Shown here: in pieces, positions 25,636-37,618 of the stretch
Numbering within the stretch: the first letter of the stretch is position 1
Layout: every line of letters begins with the position of its first letter
Assembly (NCBI GenBank): GCA_024362935.1
Contig: JANCRA010000012.1
Coordinates: forward strand, 1,488,001-1,552,000
Direction: 5' to 3'
DNA from: Setophaga petechia
Lineage: Eukaryota; Chordata; Aves; Passeriformes; Parulidae
Length of the DNA: 64,000 nt
Translations under genes and position numbers: made by a program
Notes under the pieces: model-generated
What the model was told of the DNA's origin: nothing
What the model saw: only the letters and a program-made list of their open reading frames with translations
The model's database searches: none

Positions 25636-28600
25636 GTTTCCAATTTATGCGAAGAGCACCAACAAAATGTTTTTATTCATTACTTGAACATCTCTCAACA
25701 CAAAGAACTTTATTCCCAATGAACTCTGGTAAAAAGGTTTCAAATAAAGCCTGAAGAGCACACTATTGTATGGGCAGTATGAGAGAGCAAGTACAGACAG
25801 AGGGACAAGTGGGAGACTCATGAGATGCAAGCTGCAGAATGCAATGACAGTGTCCTCATGAGTTCTCTCATCAGATGCTGAGATAAAGCCCCTCCTCACC
25901 GTCATCACTGCACCCCTTACCACACTCAGAGCAGTCCTTCCTCATTTGAAGGACTGCCTCCATTCTGCTCATCTTTCCCTCAAGTAGGTGTCTCCTTTCA
26001 TCTCCTTTGTGTCAATCTCCCATACATTCTTCCAGTGAATTGGGAGAAGATTGGCAAGGCAGGGCACAAGAGATACATCCCAGCAAACTCAGTCTTTTTT
26101 TTATTCCTGTTCTAAGAAAATTTCACCCAAGAACTTGTGGCTTGAATACAAAGGTATAATATGAAGCCAAGTGGCAAATAATGTGAAAGGGATGGAGAGG
26201 TGCTACATGGCTGAGAGCAGATGTAGGAGATGGGAGGCTCTGCAGAACTCTGATAAAAATTCAGGAGGCCTCACATCAGAGATGAAATTTCAGGAATTTC
26301 AGTTTGACTCAAACTGATTGAACCCTTCCTTCACATTTGGGAAATGATTATGTGTTGGATGATTTCGAGAATAAAGAAGTTTAATTGAATGGCCTGAGGG
26401 GGTAAGCATAAGTGCTTTTTGCTTGCATAAAGTTTTTCTACCTGTTTCATGAAAACAAGATCAGTTTTAAAGAAGCTTCAGACATATTAGGCTGAAAACA
26501 GAGTAGTAAGACTAAGCAACACAATGGAGTAAATTTCTCATGGTTTTGGGGCTATTAACTGATAATATTGTGTGGGAATGGAGCAGGAATAGGCAGTTTC
26601 AGTGGTGCATTTTAATGCCTGGATATAAGCCTCAGCAGAGCATGTGCTCTGAGGCTAACTCCTGATTTTCCAAGTACTGGCCATTGATGCTTTAATCAGA
26701 CAGTTGTAGTGGATGAGGATACTGAGTACTCGGTTTTTTAGCTGCGAATAAATTACCTGCATTTTTTTCCAAAAAGTATCAGCTGCAAGAAGTAAAAATA
26801 CTAAATAGGATTTTATATGTACTTTAGGTCGTTTGGTTTTTGGGTATTTTTTTTTGTTTGGTTTTTTTGGTCTTTTTACCAGAAGGGTAAAACCCAGTTT
26901 ATTTTCCTAGCCAAGCCAGAATGGATTCAACTAAAATCTCCAATTAATTTCAAAAGGAAGATTAAGACCTCTGTACTCTGTGATTTTATAACAGAATCAC
27001 AAGCACAATGAAGACTAATTGTCTGGTTAAGCAGCCATAGATTTTTCAGTGAGAGGCTTGGTAGAAATCTCAAGCTTAAAGATTCTGGAAGGATGAGAAA
27101 GAATTAAAAGTAGGATTTATTCTGAATTTTTAGGAAGTGTACAATTAAATTAGTATTTTCTTAAAATTTCTGCTCATTTCTCTATGTAGCTATCATTATC
27201 AAAAATGTAATATCCCATGTCTGTAACATATATCTGTAATTTCAAAAGAGGTTTGCACCAACTTCATTACAATGAAGTTTAAAATTAGATTTTAAACAGT
27301 AGAACTTTTTAAAGACAAGCTAACAAAATAAAATAGAAGTTTATTATTGTTACTGACAAATTGTCATATTTTGGTATAAATGTATTTACATTTTCTCATT
27401 TTAAAAAGCTGTATTTTTTTTTTGTCAAATGAAAAAATAGGAATTTTATGGGTTTTTTGTAGTTAGTTTTATTTTTGGAGGGAGGATTTGTTTATTGTTG
27501 TTTTTTCTAACTATACTGCTGCTTTTAATGTCATTCTGTCTTATATTTACGTGAAGATGAATGTCATGTAAACACTGACAGTAGTGCATTGCTCTTACAA
27601 GTGCAAACTCCTCAGTTTTCAATGACTGCCAGAAGAGGCAAATCTTGCAGTTCTGGGCCAGGCCATATTTCAGAGACAGAATGCAACACCTCAGGCTGTC
27701 CTGCAAGGGAGATCATTATCAGCTTCAGCTCCTGCTCCCTTCATGGGCACCAGGGGACATGCATTTCATCTGAAGGTGGGAAGTACTCGAGTAGAGTTGA
27801 GATGTAGCTTTTTATCCCACAGACAGATTAAAAGATTTTCTTCCAAGGTAAAGTGCATTATTTTGGCAGAAAAGTTTTCTGTTTTACAGAACTAGCTTTT
27901 AGGCAGTTGTTGCAGACATGGGATGTCAAAATATCAGAATATTGATGGGTTTGCACTGTCAGAGACAAAGGTACTAGAATTTTGTATGAGCTCATGATTC
28001 TTCAAAGATAAATGATCTTGCCTTCCTTATGGGTTCCACATTTTACTTTGTGCATCCATAGTGCCTCACAAGGATGGGTAGCAGCCAGGGCAGTTCTTTA
28101 TGAAAGGTTTTAACAGTTTTTTCTGTTCAGCTTTACGTCTGAAGTTTAAATAGATTTTCCTTCAAGTATTGGATCTATATGATGTGCCCATTTTAAAATT
28201 TATTCTCCAAGTGAAAAAGTTTTGTAAAATTTATGTGGATAGCAGTCCTATTTGTAATGTATAATCTGCCTGAATTGCCATGAAAACTATTCTCCCATAA
28301 ATGATGAGCTGTGCAGAGAGAAAAGCATGCACCCTATTGTTTTGGAAAAATAGCTAATTTCAGCTGTTCCCTATCTAGTGGTTTGAATTGCATCATTGTT
28401 TTTCTTTACAGTGCTTTGAAACATCAACCCTAGCAATGCTCCTGTGGAGAGAAGTAGAATAAAATTATATGGGCCAAAGCCTCTGAATTTGCAGTCTACT
28501 GTAATATATTATGAAGCAATATTTACAGGTAGACGCCGTTAATATTTTATTTAATGCGAATTCTGAAAGCCATCAAATGAATGTGCATATTATGGTGTCT

Positions 28601-31600
28601 ATTTTTTTTAATTCTATCACAGAGTTTAAATGTTCAATATAAACATTTGTTTGAAAAATAAGCCTGAAACAAAGTAAACATTCAAAAGAAATTATATAAA
28701 AAAATTAGATTAGTGAAAACTAATTTCTTCACATTATTCCCATACTGACCAATTAACTAAATGAATGAAGATTCCAGGACTGATCCAAGCATCAATCTGA
28801 CACTAGTAATACAGTGATGAAATTTAGACACACAATAATGTTGGTATTCCTAGAATGAGTTGTCCAAAATTCTCTCTACTAATAAACTAGTTATAGCTAG
28901 AACTATAGGAATGTGCAAGAAAACAGGGAAAAAACTCCTGCAGAATCTAACAGGCAGAAGATTTGGAATAGTCTTTGAAGAGACGTCAGAGATTTTGTTA
29001 ACTTTGTGAAGTGGGGGCAAGAGGAAATAACTCTCTAGGATATTTTTAACAGACATTTGTTGAAGATCTTATTACCTTTGCTGATCTTATACTCCCTGTC
29101 TATGTGAAAGAGGACTATAGTAGTTGGTGTACAATGGTATTCATTTAAAACACACTTGTCAGAGCTTGCAAGGACCTTTTATTTAGCTGATGTTAAGTTG
29201 GTTTAATGGTCAGTGTGTCAGTGATTGTGATGGAGCTCACAACCAGTTTACACCAGGCAGTAAGTTCTTAACTGGTTTGTTCTAAAGAGTCCCATGTGGC
29301 TGTGGGCTGAGGGGTCAGGACTGCTCTCTGGGTAGTCATAAAACTTCCTGAGAGATTTTTGGTGACTGTTTTATTCCTTGAGCATAAAGACGTTTCCTTG
29401 AGCAGTTAAGAATGGACAAAATCCTTGGCATCGTGTAAGTGAGGCAACTGAAATTTTCCAGAAGCCTGTATGGTAAGGATTTTTTTTTTTTTTTGAAACA
29501 TGATGGTATAAGAATAAGGTAAAAGAGAAATATGATGTAAAACAGAACAGTTAACATGTTAGTTAGCATGCACAAAATCTTATTAACTCCCCCTTCAAGA
29601 GAATTTACAGAATGAGAAAGAGGTGAACAGAGCCTCACAAGTGGGCATGGGAAAAAAAATGGAAAAAACCCCAAAATGTTAGGTGGTTACAAAAAAAATG
29701 ATATTCTACAATATTATGAATAAATGACATGATCTGTAGATATGGGATTATAGAGTCTGTAAAGCATTGAGTGAGATAAATGGGGAAGTTCATTGCTCTC
29801 AGAGATATAATTTCAAATATTCTTCATCTCAGGAAGACATTTGGTTACACTCTGCTACCTTCCATTGGTTACAGGCACTGCTCTTGCTTTCAAGGTTACA
29901 GCAAGGAAGGTTGGAAATAAATCTGTGTTTTATTTTTGGTTTTAATGAATACTGAGGTGCTAGAGTCCCTGTTGGCTGTGAGAAGTACTTTCTATGCAAA
30001 AAATGTAGCTGCAGAATAAAATGGCCCATGGATTAATTTATTGCCCTACACGTTTTTTTGTCTCCATATTCTCCATTTCCAAACCACTACAAGCTGAAAG
30101 ATGACTTCTGAGGGATTTTCAGTAAGGTCTCACTACCATTAACATGTAGCAACATTTAAGTAAAATAATGCAAAGCACATGCAAAATTACCTGAAGTGAT
30201 AAGCTTGGCTGTGCGATTCTGAGCGTGCAGATTTTTACTGCTTCAAATGACACTGTTCTCCTAGAGGTTATTAGGTTCACCCCTTCTACTTTCTGAGGTG
30301 ATGCAAATGGAAAGAATCAGCCTGCATGTCTTCATCACACAGTGTGCTTTCATATACATGGGAGCTTTCAGCTGCAGCACAGGATTCTTCCTCTTCATCT
30401 TAAGTATCAGCAGGCTAGCATAACACTATTAATCACTAAGTTCAAAAGCAAAGATTTCTGTGCTACTGGACACTCGTGAAGGACACATATAAATCAAAGA
30501 ACATATGAAGCAAGAAGAGAGATAAGAGTAATACAAATAAGATGAAACTCAAAATAAAATTAATATATCTGCAGTGTGATAATTTATAGAGGGTGTAGCT
30601 AAATTTTTCTCATCTTGCTTTTAATAACTGTATGGTTTTGATCATACAAAGTTGTTCTTGACACTGTTTCTGTGATGGTACTGATAAATAACAAAGAAAC
30701 CAAACAGCCTAGAACTTCTGGATTCTAAAATATGTACATTTTTTTCTTACTCATCGAGATAATTGAAAGTAAATAAACTAAATTCTTTCAAAACAAACAA
30801 AAAAATGCTCTTTTACTGCTCTTTACAATATTATACATCTGAAGGATATATAAAGTGCACATATATACATTTTAAGCTATTCTTGATGTTGTTTAGAGAT
30901 TGCATATTTTCACTAGTTTGTCCAGCTTCAAATTGCAGCAGAATGCAATGGGTTCCATTTTAAGTTATACTATTATAAATTGAGAATATCATTCTGAGGG
31001 AGAAAAAGCCCAAGACATAGAAGCTTTTATGTAAAAATATAGAATATCATCACAGATCAAGCAAACATTTATATATACTTCCTAGATAAAATTGGTGACA
31101 TTATTTCAGATTACATAAATATCAGATGCATAAGACTGACATATTTAAGAACTATAAATATCTAGATCATGTAAGATCGTTACAGTGGTAATTTTGTGTT
31201 ATATCTGTAAATTTCAAGCCCATATGCTTTTATAGAAATTTTTCAAGGGACAAAATTACTCCCATCCATTTAGAGTATATTATTCTTGCTCATTCTTAGC
31301 TACTGTTACAAAATCTTCTTTCTTTGTTGAAAAGAAAAAATTAAAAAGAGAAAAATTATTTTGAAAAAAGAACTGTGTATTAGCTTAGAAAAGAATGAAT
31401 GTGAGATGAAATGAAGATCTCAAAAGGCCTCAGTCAGAAACTTAATGTCATAAACATTTCTTTTTGCTCCTATATTAAGTTTTATTATTGTCTCTAGAAT
31501 GATTTTCAAAATTCTATGAAAGTTGGTTTTGGTCTAAAGCTGAACCTAGTTGGAGTCCTTTCCAGCAATTTCTTTTAAGAAGAGAACCTATCGAACACTT

Positions 31601-32175
31601 GCAATTCAGTTTTGAATACAGATTTCTCATTTTTTTAACTGTACTGGTGCTTTAACCTCACTTACAATTTTTTAAGGAAGGAGCCTTATTAAATATCTAC
31701 CTGAGTCAATCAGAGTCAATCTGAAAAAACTTGTGAAATTTCTAATACAAGAAGCAAGACCAGAAGGACATTTTTGTGTCTTCTGCTTAGCTAGAGCAAA
31801 AGTTGGAAGAAATTCCTTCCATTTACAACAAAATATGTCTGTTTTGATTCAGAAATTGATAGTCTGTGTAAAATTAGGCTGTACATTGATTTTATGATGT
31901 TTTACTTAGACTGAATTGTGTTATCAAAAATGTATAGTCAGGCAGTCTCTTGAATCTTTTACCAGATGCACTTATTTCTAGTTTTTTGCCAGTCAATGAC
32001 AGGTGTGTGGTACATACCAATTATATCTTACTTTCCTCACACACTAAGGTGTTATTATTTCACAGCTTTTGAGCTTGTCAGTGCAAGTTGATTACTTCTA
32101 ATTTTCTTTTTATAGGACAGGCTCTTGAGTAGTTTCTTTTTAAAGTATAGAAGTACTAAATTAATTCTATGGTGC
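25636..32175. other. A+T-rich unique stretch, no gene seen
   Basis: No gene or nameable repeat over 6.5 kb. Minor features are a T-rich run at 26845-26876 and a T run near 29480-29495. 27589-27790 and 29215-29340 are less A+T-rich. Several open frames of 60 to 112 codons are present on both strands without recognisable domains. Confidence 0.5.
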
Positions 32176-32757
32176 TGACAGAGACTGGAAAGGGTGATCT
32201 GTTTTGAGATATCTTGGGCTTGGAATGTGTGGTAGGATGTTGGGTCAGGCCTTGCTCTGGTTGGCTCCACAGTCTGTCAGTCATGGCACACTGCAGGCAG
32301 CCCCAGTGTCACCTAACCAGGTCTCTAAAAGGCCGAGAGAACAAAAGTCCCACCGGGAAGGGAGGCCCAGGGTGGGCCAAAAAGGTTTAAGAATGTTCAC
32401 CATGAGCCAAGCACTCATCATCCTTTAACTCTGTCTTCACCTTGGAGTCCTACATTGCTGGAACCCAGGGCTTGGTAGCTGTCTGGTTTTCTCTTTCCTT
32501 TTTTCTTTCTTCTCATGGATCATCACATCAAATGGATTCTATTGTCTATGTTCACTGGGCCAACTCTATACTCTGATAAGTGATGATATGTTGTATTTAC
32601 TCTTTTGCCAATGTTCCTCAATTTTCTGCAGTTTGCCAGTAAACTGCTGTGTGGTTTCTACCTCTTGAGAATAAGTGGTTGAGATCTTCTCCTTTCTGTC
32701 TACTTAGAGCAAAAGAATTCTGATATAGCCCTAGGTTTAAGTGACCAGAGTGTAACA
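32176..32757 (+). mobile_element. Probable LTR of an endogenous retrovirus
   Basis: The block is distinctly richer in G+C at its left (about 32260-32380) and ends with an R/U5-like sequence: a CAGTAAACTGCTGTGTGG motif at 32638-32655 that contains AGTAAA, a weak polyadenylation signal, then TTGAGATCTTCTCCTTTCTG, and a terminal AGTGTAACA ending in CA at 32757. I believe I recognise the AAACTGCTGTGTGGTTTC segment from bird LTRs. The left boundary is uncertain by about 30 bases, and no flanking duplication was found. It could also be another type of interspersed repeat. Confidence 0.5.
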
Positions 32758-35700
32758 GCTGTACAACTCCACCTTTTGTGTTTCCTTTACAAGGCTACAT
32801 GATATTAAAGAGTTTCTTTCCTTGAGAACTATAAATTGCAGTGATCCTCACTGCATGACCACAGTGTCAAGTGGCTCTGGTAACACAATTGTCACTCACC
32901 ATACTTCAAAGGACGCATGCTAACACACAGTTTTTATATAAAAATATGAAGCACTCCTAAACTGGAAGAATACTAGCAGAGTTCTTCCAGACAGTATGTG
33001 TCTTTCATAATGATTTAGAGAAGAAAAATTGTAAATCTGCATATATGGAGAGCTAATAGATGTTCTACAAACAGCAGTAAACAGGGGTTTAAAGCCACAA
33101 TGGACTCATGGTTTTAAAAAATGTTTTACAGATATGTTGCTTTTTGGTGCAGAATGAAAATTTAATCTTGCAATTTCCATGTTAAGTGGATCTGCCAGTT
33201 CATTACATGGAACAATTTATTGTGGTTTGTTCTTTCAGAAGCAAAGAAGATAAACACAAGAAAAACATGTTGGTTCTTCCTTAAATTTAAATGATAATTC
33301 AATAAAGCATTGTACATTCTAGAGTTGCCAGCAGATGTGTGTTTCACACATTTTCTGAGAGTCACAGTGTACAGCTCCTTACAAACATGGGAGTTGTTTA
33401 AGAGTTAATTGGAGAAGCTAGAGACTGCAACAAATGCAACAGGACTCTGCCTCTTCATGGAGGCTACAATGAAGTTTTAGGTCTGCTTCAGAAGTGGAAT
33501 TCAGAAGTCAAGGACAGAACCTAAAGAATACTTTATTTAAATTTATTTAAAAATGATCTTATTTGAAAACTAAATCTTCTCAAAAAGCAAAGCAATGTAA
33601 AGTGATAGCCTTTACTACTGCTAGTCAAAGTATAAAGTAGAAATAGAGGTTTAAGTAAAACACTTCTGTGGAAAAGATGTCCAAAAATTTAATTTCCTTC
33701 TTAAGGCAGGCAATGCTTTTCTGCTTCTAAAAAGTCTTATGACATCAAAAACAAAAATATGTCAACTATACTTTCAGAAATAAAGGGAAATACAAACTTA
33801 TGCTTGGCATTATAAGAATTTTTAACAGCTTTTTGTAGTATTTAAATTTTAATTTGAGAACTCCAATGGAAAATTTCTTTGTTTCTTCAAAAATAGTGTC
33901 TGTAGTCTATAGTCCTTTCTTGTATAGTAGTGTGATGAAAATCTGGATTATAGCCGAGGGTATATAAAATGACATTTTAGGAAGCAAATGGGAAATTCTC
34001 CAGTCATTGCTTTACTGTCTTACCCTAAAGAGGGAAAGATATTCAGTTGTTACATTGACCAGTTGCTGCATTATCTCTGCAATACTCAAGGAAGTTCAAT
34101 GACAAATGACAGGAAAATCAATACGGCGCTGTACAATTGCTTTTTTGTAGAGAGAGGCAGTCTTATTTGTTTTTCTAAAACAGTCTGGAAGCTATGTTAA
34201 AAATAAATGATCTTGACATTCTTAATAATTTTTAAAATATCCTGTGTGCATAGGTCCTGTGTGGCAATGTGATGACTTGAATTGGTTCCTTTTTCCTGTG
34301 GAATCCATGCCTCACTCACTACATAGGACAACGTCAAGTCTGTGGATGAAACAAGGTTGTACAGGACAGGGGCATAGCATCTTTTCTAATATAAGATGGC
34401 AGGAAGTGAGTGGAAAAAAATCTGGAATGAGAGAAAACTGCTCTGGCAGAGAAGAGTGATTTGCTAATTTGGACACTAATGCCCCTGGTCAAATCACTTC
34501 TGTCACTGTTTTATGAAATTTCCTTGTAATCTGGGCAAGGCTAGAGGATTTTTTTGCCTGCGTGCTCATCAAAAGTACATTCTTTCATTACATTGCAAAA
34601 TTTGAAGTATTTTAAGAATAAATATTTTGACGACTGTGTGTCCTCTGACCTATCAGAACATAAGCGTCTTAAATTGAATAATGCTAGTTACAGTAATGAC
34701 TCTCTGCTCCAGTGATTATAACACTGCCATCTCACACCAAAGGTGACAGACAAAATCAATACTGATCATTCAGAAAATACATAGTGGCAAATATCAAAAG
34801 CTTACAAAAAGTTAATAGTTCTGTTGTAATAACAGGTCATAATTAATATGGCTTTTAAAAATGAAATTAAATTTTAAGGAGTTGCATATTCTGTGCTAAT
34901 TCTGTAAGCATCACTCATTTGTCACTGAGGTAGTTTTAAAAGAAAAATTACCTATATTATGCTATATACAGTATAATAATAACAAAATAACACATATAAC
35001 ATGTCATTCATATTTAATTAAAACTGAAACATAAAAATTTGTAACAAATAAGTGGAATTTATGTAACACAGGGAGACTTGGTTGAGGTAGTTTGACGTCA
35101 GTATAAAACTTGGAGTGTTCCTAACAGGTATAAATCAAAATGTCAGTGAAGTCACTGGGGAAAAAGCAATTCTATTGATCTTATACAACAACAACAACAA
35201 CAACACATAATTAGGGCAGCACTCTGCAGTACTGTCTGCCTTTCTTTAACTACCTTGGAATCTGTAATTTGAGTCTTTGTCTTATCTCAGGTGTAATTTG
35301 TGAATTAATGTGCTGCATGTTTTATTCTGATAACTTAATCCATTTTACAGATTATAGTTGTTTGAAGACAAAAGAAGCAGTTTTGCTGGATTGATTCTCA
35401 CAAAGTTTAAGCCAAGACTTATTCATAATGTTTCCAACTACTTGTATAGCAAAAGAACACAAAGCTAGTCTATTTCTGCTGAAACAAAGGAAATAGTAAT
35501 TGCTGAGCCTCAATAGCTCATTGTAGTACTATGTTTGTGGTTGGTTTCATCCTGAAGTTCAGAAGAAATAATGTGGTTTTGCTAATATGAAGGGGGAAAA
35601 GGAAATAAGACAGGACAGTGTAGCCAGAATGAAGTTTGCCTTACTTATGGACAAATTATTTTTGACTTCACAGTAGGTTCTTATGTGAATAAGGCAAGAT

Positions 35701-35814
35701 GGAGTTCAGAGTTAAAACAAATACGGGTTTCCAATCAATTAGTATTGGACAGATTAATGCATTATAAGGCTAATAGAAGACTCCCAAAATGACCTGTGAT
35801 TCACAATGTTACAT
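32758..35814. other. A+T-rich unique sequence, no gene seen
   Basis: No gene recognised. A short (CAA)n microsatellite lies at 35186-35205. The stretch just left of 35815 (from about 35684, TGTGAATAAGG) may belong to the LTR that follows, but I cannot fix that boundary. Confidence 0.5.
35186..35205 (+). repeat. (CAA)n microsatellite
   Basis: About six and a half uninterrupted CAA units. Confidence 0.95.
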
Positions 35815-36220
35815 CACTCACTGTGAAACTCCCCACCCCAGGGGAGGTACCTGGGCAAATATAAACCTGAGCATATAAAAACCCCATAGATTTGGTGTTC
35901 CAAGGATTTCTTCCACCACTTCTTTGGAACTTCCCCCACCATCCAATGGATCTGGTCTGTGACCACCACCTCAACCAAGATTGCACAAGTCTCATTGCCA
36001 GGCCTATAGGTGGTGAGATCTTCACACTCTTGCTCTTTCCCTTCTTGTCCCTTGTGCGCGTCGTTGGGTTCTGCTTTGCTTTCATTCTGCAATGCTTTCA
36101 TGTTGTTACTGTAGATAAAAATAACCAAAATGACTACATATCTGTTTTCCTTTCAGCCAAGTTGTTCTACAATAAACAAGAACCTGCGTTACCCTCACCT
36201 TCTCTGGGGTGGTAATAACA
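35815..36220 (+). mobile_element. LTR of an endogenous retrovirus
   Basis: A TATAAAA box at 35874-35880 (context GAGCATATAAAAACCCC) is followed about 290 bases later by a canonical AATAAA at 36171-36176 and a short U5 ending GGTAATAACA at 36220. The region between (CTTCCCCCACCATCCAATGG, TGACCACCACCTCAACC) is richer in C than its surroundings, and I recall it from bird LTRs of ERVL type. U3 probably starts further left, possibly at a TGTG at 35684. No internal retroviral sequence follows, so this is a solo or truncated LTR. Overlapping open frames of 94 to 107 codons on both strands are explained by its base composition. Confidence 0.75.
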
Positions 36221-37079
36221 ACTTGCCTGTTTTAATTTTGAATAATTATTTAAAGACAATACATTTGAAGTGATATATTATGAAGAACTGGCAAATAAAT
36301 TTCTGTGTTGTGAAAGAGGCCAAAACAATTTATAAATCTTACACAAATGCTACTTCAGTCCAGAAATCCAAAATTTGGAGCATATTGAAATTCCTCACAG
36401 GTCTGTGATGGTAGCTTTTGTGCAGAATATTGCAATCAGAAAATGAGAGATAGCTTAAGAGTTCTTTGAGAGGGGAAAATCTAATATTGTAGCAGGGATC
36501 AGTAGGATCATTTTCTTTCTTAGCTAAATTGATTATTTCCTGAATAGGCATACAAGGGAACCCAAGGAAAGGGAAAACAATGGAATTGTTTACTTGTGTT
36601 TTCTTATGATGCTTCCAGATCAGTCTGGCTTTGTTCAAAGCCAAATTTTTTAAAATTTTTTTTTTCTTGTGGGCAAAAAACATATTTGGTACTAAAAACC
36701 AAATTAAACACCAAAAAAGAATATGTCACATACACATTGAGGATTTCATATTATTTTTAAATATGCCACTTCCAAGTTCAAATGCGTCTCCCATATCACA
36801 GTCCTTTGGCTCTGGAGAATACCTCTGAACAGCTTTGATTACTGTTAAGACTCTGATGGAATAAAAGCACTAGGCCACTTTCAGTAAGGTCAGATCCTAC
36901 ATATTTTTACACTATTACTTTTTTTCTGAATGTTTAAGACCATTTTCAGAGGAACATGCTAAAAAAGGCTGGGTTTCTACAAGCAAACAGGTTTTTTTGT
37001 CTTCTGTGATCCTTACCATCTTTTTCAAAGGCATTCCCAGAAGAAGGTTGAATCTTAACTGCCATTAAAGAGAGAGTTT
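36221..37079. other. Unique sequence between two LTRs, no gene seen
   Basis: A+T-rich, with no retroviral coding remains between the LTRs on either side. Those LTRs face opposite ways and belong to different families, so this is not a provirus interior. A 114-codon antisense frame at 36339-36683 has no recognisable domain. Confidence 0.55.
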
Positions 37080-37618
37080 CCATATGTGTTCTTTCTCTGT
37101 ACTCTAAATATTTTTTCCCCTTAAGGGAGTATGGCATTGCACACCACCTTTTATTTATACACAGAGAGGGGAAAAAATGTTCTATAGCACCGGTGATGGT
37201 TTCTGTTCCAGGACACTCATCAGAAGTGCATTGGGCAGGGACTGTGCCACAGCACATGCCACAGTCGAGACAGCCACAGTACACAGAGTATCCTTATACA
37301 ATTTCAGAAGCATTTGCCCAAATAGAAAAGCACCATACCACCTCAAAAGGCTTCAAGCATCTGCCCATAGAGTGCAACATCAAATCACATCAGAAGGCTT
37401 TGTTTGCCCTTCTTGTTCTTCAGCCCAACCTTTTATACCCCTCATGTTCATGCCTTGCCCCTGTGTGCCCTCTGCTCCCTTTGGTGTTGGTCAGTGCCCC
37501 TGGGCACTCCATGGCTCACTGCCGCCAGTGCTGCTCCCCTGCTGCTCACAGCTGTGCCCACTGGGGATGGGGCTCAGTCACAGCCCCACTGCCAATTACC
37601 ACAAACTGTGTGCCTACA
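37080..37618 (-). mobile_element. LTR of an endogenous retrovirus (antisense)
   Basis: Read on the minus strand, the block starts TGTAGGCACACAG at 37618, has a G+C-rich U3 (TGGGCACAGCTGTGAGCAGC region, 37541-37560), a GGGTATAAAA box at 37440-37431 and an AATAAA at 37155-37150, in that order. These are the parts of an LTR in the expected sequence. The minus-strand 3' end (plus-strand left end) is not clear and is set loosely at 37080. Open frames of 154 and 184 codons on the plus strand run straight through the antisense promoter and are not genes. No gag/pol/env remains are next to it. I recall the family as widespread in birds. Confidence 0.78.

Noticed and set aside
29230..29270. TTTACACCAG motif as a second copy of the palindromic relic
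   Set aside because: No matching CTGGTGTAAA arm lies nearby. A ten-base match alone is not evidence.
35801..36215. Three overlapping open frames of 94 to 107 codons
   Set aside because: All lie within the LTR at 35815-36220 and on both strands, so they are by-products of its base composition.
35815..37618. A possible provirus bounded by two LTRs
   Set aside because: The LTRs are of different families and face each other, and the 860 bases between them carry no retroviral coding remains.
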